64,000 nucleotides of DNA, taken from a bacterium ADurb.Bin243 (GTDB lineage Bacteria; Muiribacteriota; UBA9980). The translations under genes were made by a program, and so were the position numbers. Each line of letters opens with the position of its first letter. Position 1 is the first letter of the stretch. Location: assembly GCA_002069765.1 (NCBI GenBank), contig MWBZ01000009.1, positions 1 through 64,000 of the forward strand, written 5' to 3'. The notes beneath the pieces are model-generated. The model worked only from the letters and a program-made list of their open reading frames with translations. It was not told where the DNA came from and ran no database searches. This document shows, one piece after another, positions 1-10,904 of the stretch.

Positions 1-1
1 T

Positions 2-1267
2 AATAAAACCGCGATTGAAATCGCTATGGATAATTACGATTTTGAGTCCTTTGATGTTTTATTTTCAAACAGCGCCGAAATTAACATTAATTCAAAATTT
101 TTACCCGGATTTATTATATTTTTAATAACAAAAGGCCATTTGAATTATTTTTTCGATAAAGTCGTTCGAACCCATCCTGCCGTTTTAAACTCGATAGTTT
201 TTTATACAACCCCCGGGAATCACTGGTATGAATTTCCATTTATAAATTACTTGATACTCAAACAAGATATCGATTTATTAAAAAAAGTTATCTCTCTCGG
301 AGCGGATTGCAATGCGGCGCATGGTAATGGCGGTACGCCGATGTATTTTGCCGTATATGAAATTTTAAAAAAATTAGACGATAGTAATGGCGATTCAAGA
401 GGCAGTTTTAAAAAGCCGTTAAAATTTTTTGAAGATTTTCCAGATCAAAGTTTTAGCGGTAAAATCGAAGACGATTTCTGGGAACGCGATGACATAAAAA
501 AATTAACGGCCATTGTTGATTTAATGGCTGAAAAAGGCGCTAAAATAAATTGCGATCATGAATACGAATTTACAAATTTTATAATAAAAACCTTGAATTT
601 TGAAAATCAAAAACTGATCGATATGATACTCGAAAATCTGGCCGACGTTAATATAGAACTCAATGGAATATATTTTTATAACAAATTCATTACGAGTGAA
701 TTTAAACATACGCCTTTTACTATTGCGATAGTTAAAAATATGCCTTCGGCGGTTAAAAAAATGATTAAAAATGGCGCCGATATACAAACCTATAAGAAAG
801 CTCATAAATCTAAAATTTCCGGCACTGATAATAAAGAAAAATATTTTAATCCGATCGAGTTATCTATAATCGAGCTGAATTTTAATATAACCGATATTTT
901 AATCGAGAGCGGGGCAAAATTTCCGGATAATAAAAGCGATAATCCATTTCACCTTATAGTCGAAAGTATTTGCGGCAACTCCGTTAAAAAAATCTTGAAA
1001 AGCGGGAATATTGAAATAGAAAAGTTGGATAATATTTTAAAACGATTTGTAAATAAGGGTTATGATATTAACGCAAAATGCCCTGACGGACGCACTCCGC
1101 TCGAAACGCTCGGCGATTGGGACGTTGCATGCGCAGCGGCCGGCGAAAGATATTCAATAGCGGAAGGGCAGTCGCGTGAAGAGATGCATTTAAAATTTAT
1201 TCAGATATATAAATCTCTGAGTTTAATTAAATCGTCTGCCATGAACGCTTTTAAAAAATATCAGTAA
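2..1267 (+). CDS. Ankyrin-repeat protein, 5'-truncated by the window edge
   Basis: Ankyrin repeats are visible across the protein, for example near nt 290-360 (SLGADCNAAHGNGGTPMYFA), nt 710-790 and nt 1060-1110 (YDINAKCPDGRTPLETL). The first ATG is at 26, but the frame stays open to base 2 and encodes NKTAIEIAMDNYDFE, which is the start of an ankyrin helix pair. The true start therefore lies upstream of the window. No membrane segment or enzymatic domain is visible in the part seen. The repeats are degenerate and spaced by long insertions, and the gene looks more AT-rich than the core genes to the right. Ankyrin arrays bind other proteins; the partner cannot be inferred. It converges on the ABC operon (1306-4510, opposite strand). 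Confidence 0.75.
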   Translation, partial: NKTAIEIAMDNYDFESFDVLFSNSAEININSKFLPGFIIFLITKGHLNYFFDKVVRTHPAVLNSIVFYTTPGNHWYEFPFINYLILKQDIDLLKKVISLGADCNAAHGNGGTPMYFAVYEILKKLDDSNGDSRGSFKKPLKFFEDFPDQSFSGKIEDDFWERDDIKKLTAIVDLMAEKGAKINCDHEYEFTNFIIKTLNFENQKLIDMILENLADVNIELNGIYFYNKFITSEFKHTPFTIAIVKNMPSAVKKMIKNGADIQTYKKAHKSKISGTDNKEKYFNPIELSIIELNFNITDILIESGAKFPDNKSDNPFHLIVESICGNSVKKILKSGNIEIEKLDNILKRFVNKGYDINAKCPDGRTPLETLGDWDVACAAAGERYSIAEGQSREEMHLKFIQIYKSLSLIKSSAMNAFKKYQ

Positions 1268-1305
1268 TATTATATGCAATTTATTACCGTGTTTTTTCGC
1301 GCAGG

Positions 1306-1989
1306 TCAATCGCTGTCGAAATTAAGTTCGCGCGCCCTGAATACCCGCACGGCGGCCGCGTAGAAAAACGCCGCGCATAAAACGCCCCAGAAAACATAAA
1401 TCAGGCCGTAAGGCTCGAAAGCGTTGAAGCTCATTTTGATCAGCTGCTGAACCGGCGGAAGAATATAATTAAGAAAGCCGGGCGGATGGGCGAAGCTGAA
1501 TATTATTAGAACTATGGCGGATATCATGTTACTATAAACGATTTTTGAAAAAAACAGCGTTATCGCCGCTACGGCGAGCGCCGCGACGTAAATCGGAATG
1601 AGCCTTAAGGCCGCTTCGACAAAGCTAAACGAGCTTCTGATATCGCAAAGGCAATATCCAAGAATAAAAAGTCCGGCGGTCGCGGCTGCGACAATGGCAA
1701 ATGACGCTTCAAGCTTAGCCAGAAGATATTGCCGGCGAGACACTTTTTTTGTGAGGATTATATAAATTCTCGAATTAGCCTCCCGTCCGGCCACCCTGTA
1801 AGTAGTCAGAAATGAAGCGGTCACCGCGAACATTCCGAGGCCGAAATAGATGTCGAACGGTTTCAAAAGCCAGTAGTGGTCGCTAAACAAAAATATGAAC
1901 AGGCATGCGGTAAGCGTCTCGCAGGCGAGTCCGGTGGCTCTGTAGTATTCCCGAAGCGTGAATTTGGCGAGAGCGGCAGTCATGGACAT
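1306..1989 (-). CDS. ABC transporter permease (ABC-2-like membrane subunit)
   Basis: Roughly 227 residues with about six hydrophobic segments (near the N terminus at residues 18-60, then around 85-150 and 185-215 of the product). The size and the position directly behind an ATPase gene fit the membrane subunit of an ABC-2-type exporter. A longer reading from 2037 is possible, but the ATG at 1989 has a good ribosome site (GGAAGGTG, 6-nt spacer) inside the end of the ATPase gene and sits one base after its TGA, so translation is probably coupled. The substrate is unknown. It is the last gene of a three-gene minus-strand operon with the ATPase and a membrane-anchored ankyrin protein. Confidence 0.75.
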   Translation of the reverse strand: MSMTAALAKFTLREYYRATGLACETLTACLFIFLFSDHYWLLKPFDIYFGLGMFAVTASFLTTYRVAGREANSRIYIILTKKVSRRQYLLAKLEASFAIVAAATAGLFILGYCLCDIRSSFSFVEAALRLIPIYVAALAVAAITLFFSKIVYSNMISAIVLIIFSFAHPPGFLNYILPPVQQLIKMSFNAFEPYGLIYVFWGVLCAAFFYAAAVRVFRARELNFDSD

Positions 1990-1990
1990 A

Positions 1991-2902
1991 TCATTCACCT
2001 TCCCGGCCGGAAACCGTTGAATTGAAGAATTCGTCAAGGGTCATTCGGGCCTCTGAGAGGCCGTTGATGAATGCGCCTGAATCTATGAGCGCTTTTAATA
2101 TGGCTTCCTTGCCGCCGGGACTTTTCTCCTCGACGATATAAGCTCCGTCCGCGGTTGGCGCTAAGCCACATTTTTCGATTAAATCGGCAATCAATCGTGC
2201 CGGGGCGTTATCGATCGATAGCCTGTAGCGTCCCCGGCTGACCAGCAGTGAAGCCATGCCGCCATGGCGGATGATACGGCCTTTGTGTATTACGGCCACC
2301 GCGTCGCATATCTTTTCGAGGTGGGATAATATGTGGGAGCATATCAATATGGTCGCGCCACCGCTTTTCAGGGTGGAGATTATATCGCGAAGTTCCTTCT
2401 GAGCGAAAGGATCTAGCCCTGAGAAAGGCTCGTCGAGTACGACGAATTCAGGGGAGTTGAGAAGCGCTTGGGCGATGCCTATCTTTTGCAGCATGCCTTT
2501 TGAATAATTTGCCATACGCCTGCCTGACGCTTCGCCCGCCATTGCGGTCATTTCCAGTAATTCTTGCGTTCGTGAGGCTGCTGCCTCGCTTTTCAACCCT
2601 GACATTTCCGCCAGATACAAAATATATTCGCGGCCTGTAAAAAGCGGATGGTAATTTGGAAATTCAGGCAGATAGCCGATTCTGGCAAAATTATCACCCG
2701 GCCGGCCGCCGATGACTCGAAGTTTTCCGTTCGTGGGGCGGAGAAAACCAAGTATAAGCTTGATGAGCGTGGTTTTTCCGGCGCCGTTGCGCCCGATAAT
2801 ACCAAAAGTCGAGCCTCGCGGGATATTGAACGAAACTTCATCCAGTGCGGTTTTACCGCCGAATTTTTTCGATACTCCTGAAGCTTCTAGAATTAATTCC
2901 AT
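1991..2902 (-). CDS. ABC transporter ATP-binding protein
   Basis: A 303-residue ATPase with a complete nucleotide-binding domain: Walker A GRNGAGKTT at residues 37-45, signature YSKGM at 133-137, Walker B FVVLDEP at 153-159, D-loop SGLD and switch His190. YSKGM in place of LSGGQ, and a C-terminal extension after residue 220, are typical of ABC-2 exporter ATPases such as the CcmA/NatA/BcrA group. The start has a GAGGA ribosome site. It lies 18 nt behind the ankyrin gene and one base ahead of the permease start. It probably powers export of a small molecule or peptide, or membrane remodelling; the substrate cannot be read from the sequence. Confidence 0.9.
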   Translation of the reverse strand: MELILEASGVSKKFGGKTALDEVSFNIPRGSTFGIIGRNGAGKTTLIKLILGFLRPTNGKLRVIGGRPGDNFARIGYLPEFPNYHPLFTGREYILYLAEMSGLKSEAAASRTQELLEMTAMAGEASGRRMANYSKGMLQKIGIAQALLNSPEFVVLDEPFSGLDPFAQKELRDIISTLKSGGATILICSHILSHLEKICDAVAVIHKGRIIRHGGMASLLVSRGRYRLSIDNAPARLIADLIEKCGLAPTADGAYIVEEKSPGGKEAILKALIDSGAFINGLSEARMTLDEFFNSTVSGREGE

Positions 2903-2920
2903 TTTTATTCCTCAAAAATT

Positions 2921-4510
2921 TTATTTAGCTTTCGCATCAGGCTTCAATTGATTTTCATCGGTCGCCCGCGGAAGCAGAATGCGCTTAATATCTTCATCGG
3001 CGAAGTAATCCGGCGTCTGGCCGAATTCATCTTTTGCTGCTATATCTGCGTTTTTATAAATAAGAATTGCGATCACGGCGCGCGATTTGTTAAGTACCGC
3101 GTAATGCAGAGGGGTGGATTTAGTGATATCTCTGGCGTTGATGTCTGCGCCGTTTTCTATAAGAATAGATGCGATTTCATCGGCGTCATGAGAAGCCGCG
3201 GTATGAAGCGGCGTCTGAGCTCGGTTGTCGGTAATATTTACAAGCCTGTTTATTGATCCGGGAGCCGAATTCGCTTCTTTATTATTGGAAAGGTTTTCTT
3301 TATTTAAAAGCAGCATCGCTGATTTTTTTGATTTTTTAACAGCGGCGATATGCAGAGGCGTGCGGCCTTTTTTATCCCTGGCTTTTATATTGGCGCCGTT
3401 AGCTATCAAAAATTTTGAAGTTTCAAGAGAGTTATTCAAGATAGCCGTATGAAGGGGCGTTGAATCGTTAATATCCCTAGCATCGATATCTGCGCCTTTT
3501 GCAAAAGCGTCGAACGCAAGGCGTACATCGTCGCAGCGTGCGGCGAAATGAAGAAGCGTTTCATGGCCGCCGCTTGCGTTGTTTATGTAATTTTCTATCG
3601 TAGCCGGCCGATGAGGCTTATGGTAATATTCAGAAGCTCTTACGGAATGGGGTTTATGGACTTCACTGCGGATAAAAAGGTCTGTAGATTTTTTTGATGT
3701 TGAAACGACTTGAAGAGAAGGCTCTTTTTTAGTTGAGTTATCTTTAAACATTGGCTGTTGATTGTTTTGAGAAAATATCGGCGCCGGCGGGTTAAATTCT
3801 ACGGCATCCGATGCGGCTTGAAAATCCGTTTCGCCGGTTTCAGGCATGGCTGATGTTTTGCCATAATCGCCGGTTTGATAATTTTTTTCGGCTGACGGGC
3901 CCGAACCGCTTTCAGGCTGAATATTGACTGAAGCCGTATCGTCTTCGGGTTCGGAAATGTTTTGATGCCCGGAAGATGTTCTGTCATTGATCGATTTCGC
4001 TATATCTGCAGAAACGGCGCCTCGCGAATCGGCTTTCAAGGCCGCTTCAGAAGATTCATGTAATGTTTCGGAGGCCGCTGGAGATGAAATATCTGAAATC
4101 GGAACGGCTGGAATATTTTTTTCGGACTTTTGAATGTATAATATTTTATTGCTTTTAACTGGTAAAGATTTTCCGGCCGTGTCATAAACGCTAACTCTGC
4201 ATTCTATTTCTACGGTAGTGTCGGCGGCGAATGGAACGGGAATCAGCCTCAAATCTTGATATTCTTTTTCAGGCTTGCCATTAAAAAGCCATTCTATGGT
4301 CACTTTATTATTTTTTTCATAGCCGGATTTTTTATAACTTAAAATTATTTTATTATCTTTACGGGTTATCCTTACTTTTGAAACAGCCGGAGTGGCCGTT
4401 TCAAAATCCATTATTGAAAGGGCGATTGCGCATGCGGACAGAATTATGAAAACTGCCGCTATGAAAAAATAATGGTTATTCGTAAATTTTATATCAGTAT
4501 TTTCATCCAT
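2921..4510 (-). CDS. Membrane-anchored ankyrin-repeat protein
   Basis: A 529-residue protein with a short charged N terminus, one membrane segment at about residues 15-35 (FIAAVFIILSACAIALSIM) and no clear signal-peptidase site, so a signal anchor. A beta-rich stretch (about 40-125) is followed by a long Ser/Glu/Pro-rich low-complexity linker (about 130-300). Five to six ankyrin repeats occupy about 308-515, with canonical units such as DSTPLHTAILNNSLETSKFL and GRTPLHIAAVKKSKKSAMLL. The ankyrin array would face the periplasm if the anchor is N-in. It is first in an operon with the ABC ATPase and permease, suggesting but not proving a joint role. Confidence 0.8.
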   Translation of the reverse strand: MDENTDIKFTNNHYFFIAAVFIILSACAIALSIMDFETATPAVSKVRITRKDNKIILSYKKSGYEKNNKVTIEWLFNGKPEKEYQDLRLIPVPFAADTTVEIECRVSVYDTAGKSLPVKSNKILYIQKSEKNIPAVPISDISSPAASETLHESSEAALKADSRGAVSADIAKSINDRTSSGHQNISEPEDDTASVNIQPESGSGPSAEKNYQTGDYGKTSAMPETGETDFQAASDAVEFNPPAPIFSQNNQQPMFKDNSTKKEPSLQVVSTSKKSTDLFIRSEVHKPHSVRASEYYHKPHRPATIENYINNASGGHETLLHFAARCDDVRLAFDAFAKGADIDARDINDSTPLHTAILNNSLETSKFLIANGANIKARDKKGRTPLHIAAVKKSKKSAMLLLNKENLSNNKEANSAPGSINRLVNITDNRAQTPLHTAASHDADEIASILIENGADINARDITKSTPLHYAVLNKSRAVIAILIYKNADIAAKDEFGQTPDYFADEDIKRILLPRATDENQLKPDAKAK

Positions 4511-4587
4511 AAAATATTCAATTAAAATTATTAAATTCGCTTATATTTTTGCACATCATGGCGTTTAAATAATAGCCTTACGCAATA

Positions 4588-4616
4588 ATCTTATTATATT
4601 TTTATAATATTGTCAA
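4588..4616 (-). promoter_or_regulatory. Sigma-70-type promoter for the ankyrin/ABC operon
   Basis: On the minus strand, TTGACA (4616-4611) and TAAGAT (4593-4588) are separated by 17 nt, about 80 nt upstream of the start at 4510. The spacer is AT-only. Confidence 0.55.
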
Positions 4617-4624
4617 TCTAATCC

Positions 4625-4666
4625 GAAAAAATATCCGCACCGAGGCCTTTGCGGGACTCGATGCGG
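4625..4666 (-). terminator. Intrinsic terminator downstream of katG
   Basis: On the minus strand, arms CCGCATCGAG and CTCGGTGCGG (4666-4657 and 4644-4635) pair with one G-U, with a 12-nt loop, followed by ATATTTTTTC. It lies about 65 nt past the katG stop. Confidence 0.75.
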
Positions 4667-4729
4667 AAGGATTAAAATATGCTATGATGTCTGTAAGCAA
4701 TGGTTGAACTTAAATCGGTCGATGCCTTT

Positions 4730-7070
<2,341 letters not shown>

Positions 7071-7096
7071 AAAATTCACCTTTTTTCAAAAGTAAT

Positions 7097-7110
7097 TAAT
7101 AAATTTATTA
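7097..7110. promoter_or_regulatory. AT palindrome overlapping the katG -10 region
   Basis: TAATAAATTTATTA is a perfect 14-bp palindrome overlapping the -10 hexamer and predicted start site of the katG promoter. It resembles PerR/Fur-type operators in being AT-rich and symmetrical but does not match the 7-1-7 PerR consensus. AT-only palindromes are common by chance. Confidence 0.3.
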
Positions 7111-7135
7111 TATCTTCTGAGCTGAATTTTGTCAA
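7107..7135 (-). promoter_or_regulatory. Consensus sigma-70 promoter for katG
   Basis: On the minus strand, TTGACA (7135-7130), a 17-nt spacer and TATAAT (7112-7107) form an exact consensus promoter. The predicted start is near 7100, giving a leader of about 160 nt that carries the small ORF at 7070-6927. Confidence 0.85.
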
Positions 7136-7153
7136 TTGTTATTTTATCGGCAA

Positions 7154-7954
7154 TTAACTAATGGCCGAGCCGATTTTCGCCATAAATTCGCCGTACTCGC
7201 CCGCCACGGCGAACCCCAGCTTCCGGTAGCAACTTATGGCGGCCTCGTTTTTAGAATCGACATTCAGGCCTATTAAACACGTTTTTTTCAGAAGCGATCT
7301 GCAGAGCGCGGCTGTAACCATTCCGGCCAGACCTTTTCCCCGATAATTTGGGCGGGTCGTTATGTTGCCGAGCGCGGCCGCGCCGTATTTCTCCGAAAAC
7401 ACATGAACGCCCGCGGCGCAGACTATATCGCCGCCGGCGAACGCTCCGAAATATTCGCCCGTGGCTAATGTCGCCGGGTCGAACCAGTTGCCTGGGTAAG
7501 ATTCTCTGTAAAGTTCGAGAAGATTTTCGAGATCGGCCACGCAAAGCCTTCTCACGCATGAATCTGCTTTGCCGCGGATCTTCGATGGATCATTTAGATA
7601 CATCTTTAAATGCCTTCCGTGAGGTTCCAGTTTGAAGCGCTTTGCCAGCGCGGCCTCCGAAGTTTCGCACAGATGCGAATAAAACTTCGCGGGCAGGATC
7701 TTCGATATGCCGCAAACCAGTTCGGTGAGCGCTTCGCCTTCATAGGCACGGTAGGCCATAAGCGCGGGCATTTCTCCGCCGGTATAGAGCATCGCCAGCG
7801 AGCGTAATTTTTCGTTTTCGCCGCGAAGCCCGTACCATATGGTAAAAGGCCTGAAAAGGCGGTCGAGATCGCCTATGCAGTAAACGTTAAGCGCCTCGTT
7901 TTCGCGAAGATATTTTTCTATAGTTTCCCTGTTGTGAATGACCTCAGCACGCAT
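7154..7954 (-). CDS. GNAT-family N-acetyltransferase
   Basis: About 266 residues. The C-terminal half is a GNAT fold of the FR47-like kind: the acetyl-CoA loop appears as TTRPNYRGKGLAG, followed by a typical motif-B region (NVDSKNEAAISCYRKLGF). The N-terminal half is a second, divergent GNAT-like domain, so the protein is probably a tandem-GNAT acetyltransferase. ATG 7954 was chosen because AAGGAAG lies 6 nt upstream; a longer reading from 8020 adds 22 residues without a clear ribosome site. The acceptor substrate is unknown. It precedes katG on the same strand, but katG has its own promoter between them. Confidence 0.85.
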   Translation of the reverse strand: MRAEVIHNRETIEKYLRENEALNVYCIGDLDRLFRPFTIWYGLRGENEKLRSLAMLYTGGEMPALMAYRAYEGEALTELVCGISKILPAKFYSHLCETSEAALAKRFKLEPHGRHLKMYLNDPSKIRGKADSCVRRLCVADLENLLELYRESYPGNWFDPATLATGEYFGAFAGGDIVCAAGVHVFSEKYGAAALGNITTRPNYRGKGLAGMVTAALCRSLLKKTCLIGLNVDSKNEAAISCYRKLGFAVAGEYGEFMAKIGSAIS

Positions 7955-8056
7955 ACCGCACTTCCTTTCTTGCAATATATTATTAATACTTGATATTGTA
8001 GCGTTTATATTCAGATTCATTTACCTGTCCGCGGCGTTAAAATATTAAATAGCGGC

Positions 8057-8839
8057 TTATAAACCGAGATCTTCAATTAACCCGGCAAGGAGCTTATTGA
8101 ATTCGGCAGGCTTTTCAAGCATGGGATAATGCCCCGTATCGCAAATTGTGAGATATTTATAGTTGCGGAAGTATTTTTGATTAGCTTCTAAATTGGTAGG
8201 CGTATAGGCGGAGTTAATAGCTCTGACGGGAACCTCGATTTGCCGGGCATATTTAACGACATCCATTTCATATAGAGGCTTCAATGCTTTGATGGCCGAT
8301 TCCGGGTTATTTTGCAGAAACTCGTTCTGGAGCTGTTTGCGAATGCCTTCCGGCGTGGCGTCGCAAAACAGGAATTTCGGCAATACATTTTCGACCGCGT
8401 ATTTAAAATCTTTTCTATAAAGCGAAAATATAAATTCTTCAGCCTGCTGGACCGTCATTAATTGGTCCATGTCTTTTAACGTATCGACCAGTACGACGGC
8501 TTTCACATTAGACGCCGCCAGAGCGGCTTCGAGCGCATAAGCTCCCGACATCGAATGCCCCACCAGCACAATGTTTTTAGATTCGATCTGATTAACTGCG
8601 GCTGCTATATCGTCGCTATATCGCTTTGACGACCAATCATGCCTATTTCCGCCTGATTTGCCATGGCCGGCGAGATCGACGGTTACAACGCAATATTTTG
8701 CGGAGAAATATTTTACCTGCGACTCCCACCAGCAGCCGCTTCCAAGCCAGCCGTGTATAAAAACGAGGGCCGTATCGGCGGCGGCGGAAACCGTATAATG
8801 TATCATGGTTTCATCTGAAGAGGCAATAAATTTATCCAT
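8057..8839 (-). CDS. Alpha/beta-hydrolase fold protein
   Basis: A 260-residue soluble hydrolase. It has the oxyanion-hole motif HGW at residues 29-31, nucleophile elbow GHSMSG with Ser96 and catalytic His237 in DTGHYPMLEKP. The layout is that of small esterases and haloperoxidase-like hydrolases, with a helical cap around residues 120-195. The start has AGGAG with a 7-nt spacer. It lies 22 nt behind the nucleotidyltransferase-like gene and is probably co-transcribed with it. The natural substrate cannot be inferred. Confidence 0.9.
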   Translation of the reverse strand: MDKFIASSDETMIHYTVSAAADTALVFIHGWLGSGCWWESQVKYFSAKYCVVTVDLAGHGKSGGNRHDWSSKRYSDDIAAAVNQIESKNIVLVGHSMSGAYALEAALAASNVKAVVLVDTLKDMDQLMTVQQAEEFIFSLYRKDFKYAVENVLPKFLFCDATPEGIRKQLQNEFLQNNPESAIKALKPLYEMDVVKYARQIEVPVRAINSAYTPTNLEANQKYFRNYKYLTICDTGHYPMLEKPAEFNKLLAGLIEDLGL

Positions 8840-8861
8840 ATAGACGCTCCTATAACTAAAT

Positions 8862-9542
8862 TTAAACTAAAGCCTTTATTTTATCGACTATTTCGGTTCT
8901 TCCTCTCGCCTGGTTTGATTTTATGTGAAGTTCGAGAGGCGGAACCGATATCGTATAATTATTCCACTTTATTTTTTCCAGATGCGATTGCGCATAAGGC
9001 CCGAAATCGACGTATCCGTTTCCATCGACCCATTCTTCAGGCTCGAACGCGTAATCGATTCTATATTGCCGGTACACGACCCCGAATCCCTTCACTACCC
9101 AGTTTTCGACGTGGTGAAAAGGCTCTGAAATATAGTTTCCAATTGATTTTTGCAGTTTCGCTATTTCCGTCTTATAGGTCATTATATCTATGTCGTGCGG
9201 CCAAACGTCGATTCCGCGAACGTATAAAGCTGCGCTGCCGGCGAGCCACCATTTTATATTGTTATTTTCATGGACTCGGCATATCCATTCAATTGCGTTA
9301 TCGATTGCATTTCTATCGTTTTTATGAATTTCGTTTTCTTTATCCATAAGATAGTTATTGTAATTATTTTCGAGCGATTGCCCGTCGTGTTCGAACATAA
9401 GTCCGCACGGATAAATTCTTCTGTAAATGCCGTTTTCATCGGGCTCATAATACATCGATTTTAGTTCGCTTTCGGAAACGCCCGAACTGTCGGAAACTTT
9501 ATAAATATATGCATTGCCTTCGCGGCCGACCTGTATTTTCAT
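8862..9542 (-). CDS. Nucleotidyltransferase-fold protein
   Basis: A 226-residue protein with a recognisable pol-beta-like nucleotidyltransferase core. The glycine-serine motif is AGSAALYVRG (Gly102-Ser103), the metal-binding pair is HDIDI (Asp117, Asp119) and a third acidic residue is in YRIDYAFEP (Asp163). An N-terminal region of about 70 residues, rich in Tyr, Asp and Asn, has no assignable domain. The fold includes antibiotic nucleotidyltransferases and MNT-type toxin-antitoxin proteins, but no HEPN partner gene is adjacent and the downstream gene is a hydrolase. The substrate is unknown. The start has GGAG 5 nt upstream. Confidence 0.7.
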   Translation of the reverse strand: MKIQVGREGNAYIYKVSDSSGVSESELKSMYYEPDENGIYRRIYPCGLMFEHDGQSLENNYNNYLMDKENEIHKNDRNAIDNAIEWICRVHENNNIKWWLAGSAALYVRGIDVWPHDIDIMTYKTEIAKLQKSIGNYISEPFHHVENWVVKGFGVVYRQYRIDYAFEPEEWVDGNGYVDFGPYAQSHLEKIKWNNYTISVPPLELHIKSNQARGRTEIVDKIKALV

Positions 9543-9562
9543 GGATACTCCATTAACTGTTT

Positions 9563-9937
9563 TTATTCAATGTTATAAGAAAGTTTTCTTCCCAACGTTC
9601 CTATAAAGCTCATTAAGCCTAATTTGCCAAATAATGATGTAATTTTCCCGAATTTTCTATAACCAAAATTAAATAATAAATAAGGGATCATTTGTTTTTT
9701 ATTGTCGGGAAGTCTTTTTAATATGTTTTTAAATGAATAAAATTGATCATAAATCCACTCGCCTTTTTGCGTGTCGTTAATAATGGCCTGCATCAGTTGT
9801 TCCGCTTCACCGACGCATACCGAGTCGGCATATTCTAAAGCTTCATTAGGATTAGCGCTTACGTGTATTCCGCCCAGAATAACTTTTATGCCTGGATTTT
9901 TTTTCGAATCAAGTAATAGTGAATTTAAAAAAATTTT
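9563..9937 (-). pseudogene. Remnant of a B12-binding radical-SAM protein lacking the catalytic core
   Basis: Reading from 9937 down to 9563 gives NPGIKVILGGIHVSANPNEALEYADSVCVGEAEQL, the hallmark C-terminal strand-loop (GGxHxS, then VGEAE) of the cobalamin-binding domain in B12-dependent radical-SAM enzymes. Within about 20 residues the frame passes to a basic tail resembling the extreme C terminus of such enzymes (FYSFKNILKRLP, FGYRKFGKI). The roughly 250-residue radical-SAM barrel, including its CxxxCxxC cluster motif, is missing. Further upstream the frame is interrupted by a stop at 9940-9938 in a seven-base homopolymer (9927-9933); deleting one base would restore an open frame for about 20 codons. 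The remaining 5' part of the gene is absent. The 76-codon ORF from ATG 9793 is unlikely to be functional. Confidence 0.7.
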
Positions 9938-9940
9938 TTA

Positions 9941-10269
9941 GAAAATTTTCGGCGTCAAAATTTTTCCGCGGTTTAGCGTGCTGAACATTCAAACCTTATG
10001 TATTCTTTAGCTTTAATTATACTATACATAAGAATTTTATACAACATTTTTTTAATGCGGCTGAATTAAGAAAACAATAAGAAATAGATGGCGCGAGCCA
10101 ATAACATTATAATGCCTCTTTTATATTTTAAGAATAAACTTGACGCGGCATATAGTCGTATTATACAATAGACAGCTATAATCAAGAAGAAATGGATATG
10201 AACGGTAAAAATAGTTTGAAAAATTTCCGAGTTAGTGAATCTATCTAAAATAAATGATGAGGCTTAATT
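9941..10269. other. Gene-free AT-rich spacer
   Basis: About 330 bases separate the radical-SAM remnant from the next gene. The left end may hold a short further piece of the decayed frame. A promoter (10140-10167) is the only other feature I can support. Confidence 0.5.
10140..10167 (+). promoter_or_regulatory. Promoter for the small membrane protein gene at 10270
   Basis: TTGACG (10140-10145), a 16-nt spacer and TATACA (10162-10167). It lies about 100 nt upstream of the start. Confidence 0.5.
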
Positions 10270-10770
10270 ATGAGTGAAAAAATATACCCGTTCAGTCTTT
10301 CCCCTGGACTGGAAGCCAAACTTCCGAAACCGTCGCGCGCCGGTTTTATTTTTGTAGATGTCAAAGTTAACGGTAAATGGGAAGGCATACTCGTATTCGA
10401 TGAACGGCGCCTGTGCGTAGGAATCAGATGCGACCGCAAAACCCTCGAATACCCTCTGGATTTTTCGCCAGGCGAAATAGAAGACGTCCGTCCTGCGAGC
10501 CTGTGGAACCGTACGCTGGCTTTTCTTCCGTCGTGGCTCGTACTGGCGTATCCGTACGCATGCTTTTTTATTATTCCGGCGATGCTATGTATGGATGTAA
10601 ACCACGCTCCCGCCGGTTCGATTCTTGCGATAATATCTGGATTAATCGCGCAAAGAATAGTCGTCGAGCATTTAAGAGCGTTCTGTCAGACGAATCTTCT
10701 GATTATTATCGCCATACTCGGATTTCAGGCGGCGGCGCTTCAATCATTAATTAAAACGCTGTTAAAATAA
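10270..10770 (+). CDS. Hypothetical membrane protein
   Basis: A 166-residue protein I do not recognise. Residues 1-85 are soluble and beta-rich (FIFVDVKVNGKWEGILVFDE, a small barrel-like stretch). Residues 86-165 carry two to three membrane helices (LPSWLVLAYPYACFFIIPAM and NLLIIIAILGFQAAAL). The start ATG is 8 nt after a weak GAGGC site. It is monocistronic, with its own promoter, and converges on the PspC-family gene across a hairpin at 10823-10860. The layout could suit a small ligand-sensing or cation-handling membrane protein, but nothing in the sequence decides this. Confidence 0.7.
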   Translation: MSEKIYPFSLSPGLEAKLPKPSRAGFIFVDVKVNGKWEGILVFDERRLCVGIRCDRKTLEYPLDFSPGEIEDVRPASLWNRTLAFLPSWLVLAYPYACFFIIPAMLCMDVNHAPAGSILAIISGLIAQRIVVEHLRAFCQTNLLIIIAILGFQAAALQSLIKTLLK

Positions 10771-10814
10771 CTAAGCCGAAGCCCTGATAACAAAATTTTC
10801 GAAACGCCCGCCCG

Positions 10815-10860
10815 ATATAAAAAACCGCATCCCATGGCTTGCGCCTGCTGGAATGCGGTT
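10815..10860 (-). terminator. Intrinsic terminator of the PadR/PspC operon
   Basis: Arms AACCGCAT (10823-10830) and ATGCGGTT (10853-10860) form a hairpin. On the minus strand it is followed by a run of T (GGTTTTTTATA), so it ends the operon read from 13126. It may also act weakly in the other direction for the gene ending at 10770. Confidence 0.7.
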
Positions 10861-10904
10861 ATAATTTATTAGATATTTATGTTATAGCTTAATATTTTTG
10901 CGCG

